Source: Branchinecta lynchi (Eukaryota > Arthropoda > Branchiopoda > Anostraca > Branchinectidae). Taken from it: DNA of 64,000 nucleotides. Where the stretch lies: NCBI GenBank assembly GCA_023053575.1, contig JAKZAP010000004.1:1466861-1530860 (forward strand). Reading direction: 5' to 3'. The position numbers were made by a program, and so were the translations under genes. The notes beneath the pieces were generated by a model that saw only the letters and a list, made by a program, of their open reading frames with translations, did not search any database and was not told the origin of the DNA. This document shows, in pieces, positions 1 to 10,719 of this stretch (position 1 is the first letter of the stretch; the number at the start of each line of letters is the position of its first letter).

Positions 1-1056
1 TTTATTTTCCTGTTGTCTTTTGTTCTTTTCTTTTTTCTATTTATCTCTACTCCACACTTTTTTGTTGTAAAACATTTTGTGGGTTATAAATGTATTTACT
101 TAGACGGACAACTTTTGCGATGTCATAGGTATCCTTCCACTTCCGTTTTGAGATCCCAAAAAGCGATACCAGGACGAACTCTTATGATCAGCCTTTTGTC
201 CGTGTAGTTTCTATGTGGATTTCCGACCAGACCCTTTTATTGCTTCTCATTTTAAAATGGGTTATTGCAATCCTATTACTGGGAAAAAACTTGGCCACAT
301 TTTTGCATTCTTCTATCATCAAAGAGCCAAGTCCGGAGAGGTTTCTTTACCGTCAGAAAAACAAGAACCAACCCTGCACAGCACAGCACGACCGGATCAG
401 TTGCTTCAACTTTTCTGATGATCTGATGACAAGAGATATATATAAAATGTATAAAAATATATAAAGAGTGAAGTAAAAATTATGAATTTAAAATAATAAC
501 AAAATAATAAATAAACTAGAAAATAAGCTTAAAAAATACTCATAATAAATTCCGCTTGTCGGTAAATATGGATGCGAACAAGTTACCACTGCTAGTATCA
601 ACATCAAAATTGTTTTATAATCATATGTCATGCACAATTCTTGATTCAGCCCACGAAGGACCGATATATCGAGAGTGAATCTCGACCGACTTTTGAATCT
701 CGACCGACCGTTTGACGCCAAGAAACAAGAGGAGACCTTTAGTGTTTTCTTATGAAGTCCATTAAACGATTCCTAACATTTATTTTGAGAGAGAGACCGA
801 GTGTTTATTGTAAACAAAAATAACGAGTAGTCCACTCTTACCTGCTCTATTTTAACTTCGGTTCTTGCGCCGCTTTACTCTTCGAGTAATCACTTTTAGT
901 TTTTGAATCACTCTTGCTTTTTTGGACAGCATCCAGAACTTGATGAAGCATTACTAGCCTCGACAGTCGTGTCCGTGAAGCACTAGCCGAAAGTGTTATG
1001 CGTCAGTGATACTTCCAGGTTTACTTGTGTTTGTAACTAGGAAGCTAGTGGTGTAA

Positions 1057-1300
1057 AGGATAAACGGAAAAAAAGGATTAACCGATTTGGATTACTATTC
1101 TTTACGTGTTTTTTAAAAAGGTAAGGAGTTTAATTTTTAAAGGAAAAACGAGAGAAAAGGGATTAACCAGTTTGGATTGCCGCAGTTACCGGATTTTTTG
1201 AAAAGGTAGAGCGGAATTGTTTTTTGAGGATAAACGGAAAAAGGATTAAACAATTTGGATTACCGCAGTTACCGGTTATTGGAAAAGGTCGGAAGTAAAT
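1057..1300. repeat. Three tandem units of about 84 bp (copy 1; copy 2 at 22589-22832)
   Basis: Units start near 1057, 1140 and 1225. Each has AGGATAAACGGAAAAA-like purine-rich DNA, GGATTAA...TTTGGATT, and CCGCAGTTACCGG in the last two. Confidence 0.65.
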
Positions 1301-1443
1301 GTGGCAATCCAAATCGCATAAGTTGCAAGATCGCAACCGGATTTACCGAAAAATCCCTTCTGAGTTTTGGCGCAACCCAAATATTAGGTGACAAGTTTCG
1401 GGAGATATCTTTTTTAAAGTTTTGGTTATTGTAAAATGTGTGA

Positions 1444-1600
1444 GCTATGATTTTTCATCAGCGATATTTCGGCCCTTCTTGGCAAGGGTCCTCGTCAGGC
1501 TGTCAATCCTCTAGATCAACTGCGGGGAAGGAATCAAACCTGTAATCATTACAGGTTTGATTCCTTTCAAAGTCAGCTTGGGCTCAAAGAATATTTAGAG
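1444..1600. mobile_element. Foldback family member, short form (copy 1)
   Basis: It contains GCGATATTTCGGCCCTTCTT and then a small hairpin (GAATCAAACCTGTAAT / ATTACAGGTTTGATTC). It ends in AAAGTCAGCTTGGGCTCAAAG, the inverted form of the outer end seen at 9017. One arm is therefore internally deleted. Copy 2 lies at 22976-23132. Confidence 0.7.
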
Positions 1601-2692
1601 TAGTAAATAGATTAAAATATTTGTGTCATTGAGAGTAGGAGCATGAAAAAAAAAGATGAGTAATTATTTCGTGCTTTCTTGATAGTAGGAGGGGATGCTT
1701 TATTCGAGGAAGTGGGTCTATTGCGCGAACAAATGGGGAAACCCTTCTTCTTAATAAGTTGTTAACGGCCCTAGCACTTGTCAGTAATGGTTTTTTGTAT
1801 TTAATTGTTCAATTTCCATCCGTTTTCAGGTTGGAGAGTACGCGGTGTGTGGGGTAGTAAACAACACGTTCACGTTGAATAGGTTGGAGTTATTGTTTTA
1901 TTATTATGGAATGGAATGAACTTGAAGAATGGGGGGCACTGAAAATTATTTGACTTCCCTTAGCAGACATGAGGCGGCAGTAATATGGATCCCCTTTGAC
2001 CTTCTTAAATAAATATGTAAAGACATGACGTAGAACTAATCAGGCTTGGACAGGTTTCGAAGCCAAACAGCCTCTACTGGTTTGATGCACTTCCGTGTTG
2101 TGCCATGTTCGGTTAGAGCTGGGGAAAAGGTCATAAGGGCCAGACTGTCCTGACCGCACTTTCTTCATTTTCATCATAAAGTCGAAAAATCTCAACTTCC
2201 CGTATGGACTCAATTCTCTCAGGTTATTTCTTCCCTTGTGTAAAGATATTGGGCAAATAAAATGATTCTGATTCTGGTGCTGGTGCAAAAAATGTTAGAA
2301 AATGCAGTAACTTGTTAATCCCTGTAAAATGCTCAGCATTTGCTACAAAACCGTTCTCGTGTTCCATCATCAAGATAGGTAGGTTTCAGGCATCAAAAAG
2401 CTTATAATAATAATAATTATAATAATACAAAGCAAGAGAAAAGGCTTTCGCCTCTAAATGCTACACAGCAACCTATTCCAGGCAACACATAAAAATAAAA
2501 CGAAATAAGACGTTAAAAACAGGGTGCTCTTCAGGGTTCAGCAAGGGCCTTCACCAGGCTTTGACTGCAGGGACTGAGATACCACTAGAGAAAATCTTAA
2601 CTGACATTGCGCCATCTAAGATGAATTATCGTATGGTGACAATATAAAGAATATCAAAGAATATACAATATAAAGAATAACGAAAAATGTGT

Positions 2693-3030
2693 AGGTCAAG
2701 GTGGCTAATTGTGGTAAGAAAATCGAAGAATTGAAAAGTGCGTAATCGGCATAGCATAGTCAGAGTACTAAAGTACCTGCGAAAAAGACCGCCGATAGCT
2801 GACGTAAAAGTTCATCAAAAAGAAAAGAAAACAGTATTAAAATTAGGTCTAATCGGGCTACGATCGAGGCTACGATAGTCAATAAAGTGAAACATTCACT
2901 GTCAGGATAGTAGGCCAAGGCGGATAAACTAGTTAATGCAGTCGTGAATTAACAGTAATGATTTCAATACCTTTGAAGAAGACCGACGTAAAAGTTTATC
3001 AGATTGGAAAAACACGATTAAGATCAGCAA
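2693..3030. repeat. Diverged direct duplication, about 220-bp spacing (copy 1; copy 2 at 24225-24562)
   Basis: GTCAAGGTGGCTAA and GGCCAAGGCGGATAA begin the two halves. Later blocks GAAAAAGACCGCCGATAG...GACGTAAAAGTTCATCA and GAAGAAGACCGACGTAAAAG correspond. Identity is low. Confidence 0.4.
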
Positions 3031-3756
3031 CTACGGTGTTAAAAAGGACGGGGTACGTAGAGTGAAGCCCTGTCAGCCATTTACGAATCAACTTTTAAGC
3101 AGACACAAGTTTTAAGAGCTTGTAAAAACAGCACAGGAATGTTGCCAAAATGGAGTCGATCCCCTCGTTACGGCTTCGGTTTACATGTACCTTAAAATTG
3201 CCAAGGTTAGTCTCCAGTTTTGAGATATAGGGCGGATGAGATCGATGTACTACACTATATGCAAAGTAGTTCACATTTTGGCAGCTAGGATAAATTCTCC
3301 CAACTATCTCAGCCAGCAGAAATATAATTCAACGGGTTGAAAGACATTTCGCTTTAAGTGCTCTATACGCTCCGCTTGCGTGGTTGAATAAACAACGATT
3401 CCCCCCCCCCCCCCGGCGGTAGATCTGCGATATACATATAACTTTTTATTGCTGAATTTTCCTGAATGAGTTACGTTAAAACCGCTTATCAGTAAATTTG
3501 GGAAAGAATTACATCTTTTTCCACCAAAACGGATACTAAAAAAAAAAAAATCAACAAATACAATCCACACTAAAACGAACTTCTAACTGTGATCAATAAC
3601 AAAATGGTGGTTGATCTGCGCACGTAATTGAGGAAGACAGAACTAAAAAAAAATAGATGAGGTACTCAAAAACCTAAATCAGTGAGCATTGTTCAAATAC
3701 TCGTAGTAATTTCAAACTACAAATTAAACTATGTCATTAGAACAAATATAAAGAAT

Positions 3757-3930
3757 AATTTATTCAAACAATATTTACAACGGATACGTCAGCTGTGATT
3801 CTTCATCAGCGATATTTCGGCCCTTCTTGGCAAGGGTCCTCGTCAGGCTGCCAATCCTCTGGTTCAACTTCGGGGAAGGAAACAAACCTGTAATAATGAT
3901 TACAGGTTTGTTTCCTTCCCCGAAGTTATT
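3757..3930. mobile_element. Foldback family member, one full arm (copy 1)
   Basis: It starts TTTATTCAAACAATATTTAC and runs through the GGCCCTTCTTGGCAAGGGTC core to GGGGAAGGAAACAAACCTG. It then folds back only as far as GTTTCCTTCCCCGAAG. The tRNA-Thr-like SINE starts 17 bp further on. Copy 2 lies at 25290-25463. Confidence 0.7.
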
Positions 3931-3946
3931 GATAATTCATTTCTGT

Positions 3947-4158
3947 GACATGGGGATGTGAACTGTTAGATGAATTTGCCTTCGGGCGGGATCACTGTTC
4001 CTATGGCCGGCTTCTACCAGACTATTGTAGTGGTTTTCGAACACACAATCCCCTCGGTAGCTCAAATGGTTAGAGCGCCTACCTTGTAAGCAGAGGTTCC
4101 TGGGTTCAAATCCCGGCTGAGGAGCATTTTTGTCTTTCAGTTCACTACTTATAAAAAA
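3947..4158 (+). mobile_element. tRNA-Thr-like SINE unit (copy 1)
   Basis: A conserved 100-bp lead (GACATGGGGATGTGAACTG...GGCTTCTACCAGACTATTG) is followed by a tRNA-like domain, then TTTTTGTCTTTCAGTTCACT and ACTTATAAAAAAAA. The same order occurs at 12565-12770 and 45755-45932, so the tRNA part travels with a fixed unit. Copy 2 lies at 25480-25691. Confidence 0.65.
4051..4124 (+). tRNA. tRNA-like domain, anticodon TGT (Thr), probably a SINE head (copy 1)
   Basis: TAGCTCAAATGGTTAGAGC forms a good D arm and A box, CTTGTAA is a proper anticodon loop reading TGT, and GGGTTCAAATCCC gives the T arm and B box. The acceptor is CCCTCGG/CTGAGGA with the first pair lost. The anticodon stem pairs only 3 of 5. 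TTTTT follows three bases later. Good promoter boxes with poor stems fit a tRNA-derived repeat better than a working tRNA gene. Confidence 0.5.
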
Positions 4159-4159
4159 A

Positions 4160-6110
4160 AGACCTACCTGTCAAGAATGCTACTTTGGAACTTAGGGAAG
4201 CATTGGCGAAACATAATGTCTTGAAGCTTGCAACGCCGTGTTCCTTTGACACTCCTACATTAGCTAGCAATTAGCTACTTTAGATCATTAGCAAGAGAAA
4301 ATGGAATAAAATTTGGCGGAAATAAAATATTGATTGATTGATTGAAACTATCCTATGAGGCCAACTTTATAATCCGGCTATTGTGACAAAGGGGAAAGCT
4401 CTTCGAGAGCTCGGTTCTAGTCCCAAGCATACGCTCACTGTCAGTCAGTGTGTTAGGGTCGAGGTTTGTAGGGTCATTTTTCTCATGTGTCATTTTCTCT
4501 ACTTTGTTTGGATGATGGACAGAAGGGCGTAATTCTACGAGGCAAGCGATAAAATTTGTTGGGAAGTAGATCCGATCAAGGACACTCGGAGATTAACGTC
4601 TTAGTACGTTAACCATTCTTACACACCGTCAGAAGTTTGATAACAGATAACATATGTATGCGCATCCATGTGGCAAACGCTACGAAAATTATTTTTATAT
4701 TTAATAATAATATAATTGCATCAAAAAGGTCTTCATCCTCTATAATGACCCCTTTTTCTGTTTTCCTTTTATGACCCTTTGCACAACAGAAATTTTGTCT
4801 CAAAACATAATATTTATGATACGATATGATATGGTATGATATAGATTTATTACCTGCCAAAACTGTACAAGTACAATAGGGGGCAGAGTATGAGAGAAAA
4901 AAAAAAAAAAAGAAAGAAGAAAAAACAACAAAATGCAATTTACCACGAATATATACAACGGAATCAATACACTCAACATTCATCTATTATATATAATTTC
5001 CAATTTAAGACGTTCTCTGAAGAGTCACCTAAGGGTGATCTAGAGTCCGGAACTTATTTTGAACATTAACAACTCTCATAGGAACAGCAACAGCCGGGTC
5101 TATCTATTATAAGGGATACAAACATCCTGGCATCCAAAATTGCATTTATCAAGAGGATATAGCTTCTGACAGCGCCCTAGCCATTCTGGACGACAATCTT
5201 GTGCACACGGTTAATTTTAGTTTCAAATTCTTTCCGTCTTTGTCCATCCTGTGAATTCACTACACCATTAAAACCTTAGCGCCATTGTCATTCCTGTGCA
5301 CGCCAAATTAGAAACGCAGAGTAGTTTATTAGCAAACACATTTAGAATCTATAAATAACACAGCAAAAGCACTGCTTGCAAGTATGTGCTATTGTACCAC
5401 ACAACAACAACACAAAACTGAAAAAGAGTGATTGTATAACAGGTGTGATGAAAGTCAACTGAATCACCTGTTGGCACAGCTCTGCACAATTTGCACACTT
5501 TACAACCCCACAGATAGTGCAGGCTTATTTGAAGAATAACAATAGTCCGATGAACGAAAGAAGAACTGGTAGTGCAGCATCTTCCGTGATTAGAAGTGTT
5601 AGATTCAATGTGGAGGATTTCCTGTCAGCGGAATCCATTTTGGGAATCAATTTTTTTTTTTTTCAAAGTTAGCAAACTATTTTCTTAGTAAACCTATTAG
5701 ATGTATTTTTTGGGGGGAAGGGGTGTATATGTAGGAGTATTTGAATGACTGAGCAATAGCTTGTTTAAAGGAGTGAGTTTCGGGAAAATTGCCGGTAAAG
5801 AAAGTTGTCTGGTTTACGTTGTTTAGAGTAATCGAACATTCGTTAGTTACCTTACATTGCACTTGCAAGCAATACGGATGTTGTATCCCGATGACTAGCT
5901 TGCAGATGATATGGTGCTATTTCCTAGTTACTGCTTACTGCTTCTGAACAGCTGACTGGGAGCAGTCTCCACCGCTGCCCGCATTGTTTTTAAATATGGG
6001 TTTTCTTTTAGAGGAATAGCTGTACATTTTTTAGAACGATTGTTTGCTATTGCGAAGTTGAAGAATAAATTGAAAAATCAACCGGTCAATACAAATGAAT
6101 ACTTCTTTGG
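4160..6110. other. Gene-free stretch (copy 1; copy 2 at 25692-27642)
   Basis: AT-rich DNA with A/T runs, a GATACGATATGATATGG patch near 4819, an ATTG repeat at 4329-4346 after an A-rich end (probably a retroelement tail), and no open frame with protein-like content. The 124-codon frame at 4609-4983 is built on A/T runs. Confidence 0.5.
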
Positions 6111-6120
6111 CCCAAGCTGG

Positions 6121-6390
6121 TTCAGGTTCAGGTTCAGGTTTATATATTTACGTAAAAATTTATAAAATAAATTACAATTCTTTCCCGGCAGAGAGGCATC
6201 TCGAATGCTCGGGAACAACATACAGTGAAAAAAAAACAGTTTAACTTAAATAAATAACGAGTAATCATCCGCAATACCATAAATACAAAATAAATAACAA
6301 AATACCACATTCACCAGACCAGACTTGCATCTCCTACTTTTCAATCCCGTGGACCTTTGCAAGGGAATGCAACCTTCCGGACCATTCAAG
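6121..6390 (-). mobile_element. LINE-like 3' tail, GGTTCA-ended family (copy 1)
   Basis: The 270-bp sequence is shared with 58160-58426 at high identity. On the minus strand it ends in ATATAAACCTGAACC repeated, after a block containing GAGATGCCTCTCTGCC. A short 3' microsatellite and no visible target duplication suggest the 3' end of a non-LTR retrotransposon. Copy 2 lies at 27653-27922. Confidence 0.5.
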
Positions 6391-6431
6391 CTAATGGGGA
6401 GACTGAAATGACTAAAAAAGGTAAGTCAGCG

Positions 6432-6486
6432 AGGATATTCTTCAGTGATATTTTGGCCCTTCTTGGCAATGGCCCTCTTCAGGAAG
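6432..6486. mobile_element. Degenerate foldback core (copy 1; copy 2 at 27964-28018)
   Basis: ATTCTTCAGTGATATTTTGG, CCCTTCTTGGCAATGGCCCT and CTTCAGGAAG match the family core with several changes. It accounts for part of a 100-codon open frame at 6357-6659, which is therefore unlikely to be a gene. Confidence 0.4.
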
Positions 6487-6987
6487 AAACGAATGACGAA
6501 TATTCTAGCCCACTTATCCATTCTGAGTCATTGTTTATATACAGTAAAAGGTGTACAGTCATTCCAAATCCCCCTTTCGAAGGTCTCGATCGACTTCGTG
6601 CAAATCTCCTGCGCGGTCTTCAAGCTGTTGGGAGACTTGTTCTAGTTATTCAGGCTTAAAAATCCGAACAGGTGTTTTCTGTCCCTAACAACCTGTGGCC
6701 TCGAGCTTGCTCCAGCACCAGTGTTTTCCAGTGCATCTCCAGTCCCAGCGCGCAGTGTCCAGAGCTTAGAATTCTAGCGATCGATTCCCGGATCGTGGAG
6801 CTCACACACATTGTTGCTGTGGTAAGACAGTGCAATAACCCGAGGCAATCGCACGCACGGTAGTGCGACTAATCAGAGAGCAAGGATACTAAAGAGCTGT
6901 TCCCTCTATATGCTCTTGTGCATAAGTGACTTGGGACCCTGTGATTCTGTACGTAACGAAACAAACAGGTAATGACGCGGACTTTTA

Positions 6988-7198
6988 CAGGGACGCCATT
7001 GGGGGGAGGGGGGGGGGGGCTAGATTTCAAAATGTTCGTCTTTGGGGATATTTCTTGTCCGCTGAGTAGATCGCAAAGCAATGACTTTAAGGTCGGAAAC
7101 TACTTTAAATTGACCCTACACGTGATTAAGTTTTAATTCTGAAATAAACCTGGGATTGCCCAAAATTACCCCCCCCCCCCAAGCTGAAATGGCGACAG
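6988..7198. mobile_element. Poly-G MITE, GGCGCCATT-type ends (copy 1; copy 2 at 28519-28727)
   Basis: Begins AGGGACGCCATTGGGGGG and ends CCCCCAAGCTGAAATGGCGA. The inverted GCCATT ends are each followed by a long G (or C) run. The C run is 12 in copy 1 and 10 in copy 2. Confidence 0.55.
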
Positions 7199-7350
7199 TA
7201 TTGATTTGATGAAGGTTTATGACAAATGACGATGACAAACTTCATATTGCAAAGAAATTGACTGACGTCGCCTAAATCGGGAGAAATCATACCAACCAGT
7301 AGGAGCGGACATTGTGAGCACAACTATACATTTTCTCTGTACATAATTGG

Positions 7351-7506
7351 AGAACAGGGCCCAACCAGCGCACGACGTCGTCCACTGCTTCCTTACCAAA
7401 GATTGAAAATTAAGTGTCTTTTTCTATGTGTTTTGTTTATTTTCTTTATTTTCTTCATTTACTCCGCCTTTTCAAAATGGCGGGTCATAAATAAATTACT
7501 ATTTAC
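7351..7506 (+). mobile_element. LINE-like 3' end with TTAC tail (copy 1)
   Basis: Related to 48413-48570. Both contain CCACTGCTTCCT, then GAAAATTA.TGTCT, then AAATGGCGGGT, then AAATAAATTACT with TTAC-type repeats. The polarity and microsatellite end suggest a retrotransposon 3' UTR with its AATAAA. Copy 2 lies at 28880-29035. Confidence 0.45.
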
Positions 7507-7937
7507 TATTACTATAATCCTTACACCAGCCAACGTTATTCACAAAAGCAGAAAATCAAATTAGCCCTTTACAGCAACAAGTCAGTGAATCTTCGCCTCA
7601 TTGGTTATGAACATTTATTGACTTGCTAACGGACACATCTTTTCTTTTTGAAATGTGATAATTTAAGTAAAAATTACGTAAAACCTCAGAACAAATTAGT
7701 GAAATAAATAAATAATACTAAATATTGGCTGTATTTTTAACGTTTTACTCATAAACCAGCTAAATAATTTCCATTTTGTTTCATACGCTCGTGAAGGTAT
7801 ATTTTGAGCTCGCTCATCCAGGAATCTAGATCTGGCACTACATGATTCTTACATCATTCCCCTACCCCCCACATGACCCCATCGTACCGTGTCCTCGTCT
7901 GGTATGATCTGGCGAGTTGGATGTAGGTGATCTAGAC

Positions 7938-8300
7938 CAGTGGTTCCCAAACGGGGGTACACGTACCCAAAGGGGTACGTAAGGGGTACGCGAAGGTCCT
8001 AAATCTCTGAAATCGAAAATGTCTGCTGTTGTCAAGATACTAGAGTGTCTTGCTGATCCTTGACCAGCTTACGGACGAGAATAAAATTGACAACCTTGCA
8101 GCCTCAAGTATCCCCTTCGTTTATATGTATGTTTTTCTCATTAATCCCTTACCACTTATGACAATAAATGACCTCTTTTTGATGGCCTTTTCTGATCATA
8201 GTAAAACTGAATAGTGGAACAATGATTCCTCAAAAAGGGATTCGCACCTTTTTCAACCTTAATTAGCTGTACGCGATACAGAAAAGGTTGGGAACCACTG
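7938..8300. mobile_element. hAT-like MITE with 8-bp target duplication (copy 1)
   Basis: Ends are CAGTGGTTCCCAAAC and its inverse GTTGGGAACCACTG. The flanks are ATCTAGAC (7930-7937) and ATCTAAAC (8301-8308), an 8-bp target duplication with one mismatch. CAGTGGTTC ends plus an 8-bp duplication are typical of hAT-superfamily non-autonomous elements. The 363-bp element has no coding capacity. Copy 2 lies at 29467-29829. Confidence 0.85.
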
Positions 8301-9044
8301 ATCTAAACCTTTCAAATGCTGGAGTGCTTCCGACCCAACTCGCTTGACCCAGCTGAGAAATTTTTAGGGTGTTGAATTCCCGGGCTTCGCGGGTAAACAA
8401 CAAAATGTACCCTACACCCGACATCGAGTATTTGGCAAACATAATGAAGTTACTTGCCGAGGAGTTTTTTGCTCGAAAGCTCATCATCGCTTTCCGTTCA
8501 CTTTGTGCCAACTTACTGAGAAACTCCATGAGTCTGCATCCCCGTGTAGCCTATGCCTCTGATATTTGACCTTTGTGTCAATACAGTGAATGGAACGACC
8601 CCTGTTCTAATTTCTTCTTCTTCCTTGAGAGTTTGGAGAAAGGACCCCTGTTCTGATGTAACTATTATTCGTCTGCCTTAACAGCTTCGTCTCCAACTTT
8701 AAATGTAGTCACTAGTTCTGCACCACCAAACCACAAAAGATTCAAAGTTGAATAACTCGTTTTGGTTTAAATTCAAAATAGTTATCTTTCATACCGTAAA
8801 GTAAACTCTTTGATTGGCATTTTGCCTTTTGGAAACTGTTTAACGACAAAAAAAATAGCATTAAGGAAGAAGTTTTCGGAATCTAGGGAGGGATACCCCC
8901 CTTTCTCCAAATTGCGCCTCTGTTTGGATAGTAAAATAAAAATAAAAAAACTCTTGCACGCACACCGGTGAAGGTTCGCATAGCGGTGGTGTCGATCTCC
9001 TAATACTCTATAAATATTCTTTGAGCCCAAGCTGACTTTGAAAC

Positions 9045-9327
9045 ATTTATTCAAACAATGTTTACAACGGATACGTCAGCTATGATTTTTCATCAGCGAT
9101 ATTTCGGCCCTTCTTGGCAAGGGTCCTCGTCAGGCTGTCAATCTTCTTGTTCAACTTCGGGGAAGGAAACAAACCTGTAATCAATTATTACAGGTTTACA
9201 GGTTTGTTTCCTTCCCCGAAGTTGAACAAGAAGATTGACAGCCTGACGAGGACCCTTGCCAAGAAGGGCCGAAATATCGCTGATGAAAAATCATAGCTGA
9301 CGAGTTGTAAACATTGTTTGAATAAAT
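9045..9327. mobile_element. Foldback element, near-perfect 283-bp palindrome (copy 1)
   Basis: Left arm from ATTTATTCAAACAATG, right arm ending CATTGTTTGAATAAAT, centred near 9186. About 105 nt of each arm (9078-9180 and its partner) match with hardly a change, through CAGCGATATTTCGGCCC, TTGGCAAGGGTCCTCG and CTTCGGGGAAGGAAAC. The loop is only a few bases. The DNA just outside the left arm (TATTCTTTGAGCCCAAGCTG) recurs at the outer ends of other members. No transposase is encoded, so this is a non-autonomous element. Confidence 0.85.
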
Positions 9328-9378
9328 CCTAACACTCTGCTTTCGGATGGGATGCGACGTATGGTTGAGGGCAGATCC

Positions 9379-9733
9379 GAGCAAAATAACACTAGGGAGT
9401 ACTGCCAAGACGTCTGTTTTCTATGCTTTGCAAACGGGCTATACTCGTAGCGCCACCAACTACACTTGCGGCATTTAAAGCGAGACAAACTTGCGGGTTT
9501 AGAAATTTCTAGTAAAGCAAAGGTGCGTCTGCACACACCAAGGAAACAATGGAGGCTGTATCATTTCTTTTTTTCTATGTTCAGATATGAAATTATCGGA
9601 GCCATCGGTGGTGAACGACTGAATGAGTTTCAGTAGAGATGTTCTCTATTGCTAATAGTGCTAGTATCGCTGCTATTCCAGTGTGTGTCAATTTTGTCAA
9701 GTCTTGGTGCTACTTCCTAGTGTTATTTTGCTC
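9379..9733. mobile_element. MITE with GAGCAAAATAACACTAGGGA ends (copy 1)
   Basis: The 355-bp element begins GAGCAAAATAACACTAGGGA and ends CCTAGTGTTATTTTGCTC, with terminal repeats of about 25-30 bp continuing into CAAGAC / GTCTTG. Internal landmarks are GCATTTAAAGCGAGACAAAC and GAGTTTCAGTAGAGATG. The flanking DNA on both sides is itself similar (GGGATGCGACGTATGGTTGA and GGGATGCGATATATGATTAG). Four loci in the window belong to this family. Confidence 0.85.
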
Positions 9734-9739
9734 TGCCCT

Positions 9740-10424
9740 TGGAAGGGATGCGATATATGATTAGGGCAAATCAACCGACGCTTCCCCTAGATTGCAATGG
9801 CTTTCTTCAGGTGCCCGTTTGAAGTTGGGTCGACTTCCAAATAGTCAAATCGGGTAGTCGTCATACAGAGAACAATGAATCTTACCAGACTAACTAAAAT
9901 TTCTTTTTTTCAGAATGATGAAACGTAAAAAAATACACTCGGTACCAAAAACTGGACTTGCATAGAACGACAACGCGTCGTAGTTTTAAATTTTACGAAA
10001 TGTTAACGTTGCTGAACGGAGGAGATGCGTAGAATTGAATATATTAACTTATGAGGAAAAAAGATACTTAGGGAAAAATCTAAAATAGGAAAAACCTCCC
10101 ACCAGCACCAGGCTTCCAGTGGACACCACGGTATATATAGATGGTTGAAATGAGATAACTTATATTTCATGTCCAATGCCAAACCTCTGACATTTAATTC
10201 ATTGACACCCAAGCAACAATTAGAAGCTTTCGTATCCGATAGCAGTGATGACAAATCGGTGAAGAAACATCGACTATCCTGCCAAGTCGGAACCGGAACT
10301 ATGAAAAGACAGAACGATTTTCGACGCTTTTGCCAGCTGATAAGAATTCGCGAAGTTCGTTACGAGTAGAGCACTTCAGTCGAGAAATGACAAGCCAAAT
10401 CCTCCACTAGCCTACTGTCCTTGG
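9740..10424. other. Single-copy-like stretch with one doubtful small frame (copy 1; copy 2 at 31268-31952)
   Basis: A plus-strand frame at 10169-10369 (66 codons, containing FVSDSSDDKSVKKHR) follows a TATATATA patch at 10131 by about 35 bp. Composition is protein-like, but there is no match I know, no intron signals and no second support. I leave it uncalled. Confidence 0.3.
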
Positions 10425-10640
10425 TCCGTCCTGGCCTAATGGTTAGTGCTCTAAACCCACAGCCGAAGGGTAGCAGGTTCGATCTCGTTGGTGCCAACCG
10501 TTTGGACTGGGGCGAGGGTTAGCGGTGTTTCCCGGTACGACAAGTGTCCACGCGGCTGCAAGTGGGTATCTGGAGGAATACAGGGGAAAACACGGGAACC
10601 GTTGGATGATTTGCTCCCAACCACACATCGCAGTCCCAAA
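10425..10640 (+). mobile_element. tRNA-derived SINE, TGGCCTAATGG type (copy 1; copy 2 at 31953-32168)
   Basis: A box TGGCCTAATGGTTAGTGC and B box GCAGGTTCGATCTCG stand about 35 bp apart, followed by a body without tRNA folding (CTGGGGCGAGGGTTAGCG) and a G13-14 run. The layout is that of a Pol III-driven SINE. Confidence 0.6.
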
Positions 10641-10719
10641 GGGGGGGGGGGGGGTAGCATTGAAGCAGCATTGAAGGCTCGTAGCATACTGCTCGTGGCT
10701 TCTGACAGTTTAGTTAGCC

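Noticed and set aside
4609..4983. A 124-codon minus-strand frame
   Set aside because: It is built on A/T homopolymers and a TATGATA-type repeat, and a one-base C difference in copy 2 shortens it to 80 codons.
6357..6659. A 100-codon plus-strand frame
   Set aside because: It begins in a LINE tail and crosses a degenerate foldback core. Its C-terminus differs between copies because of a one-base indel.
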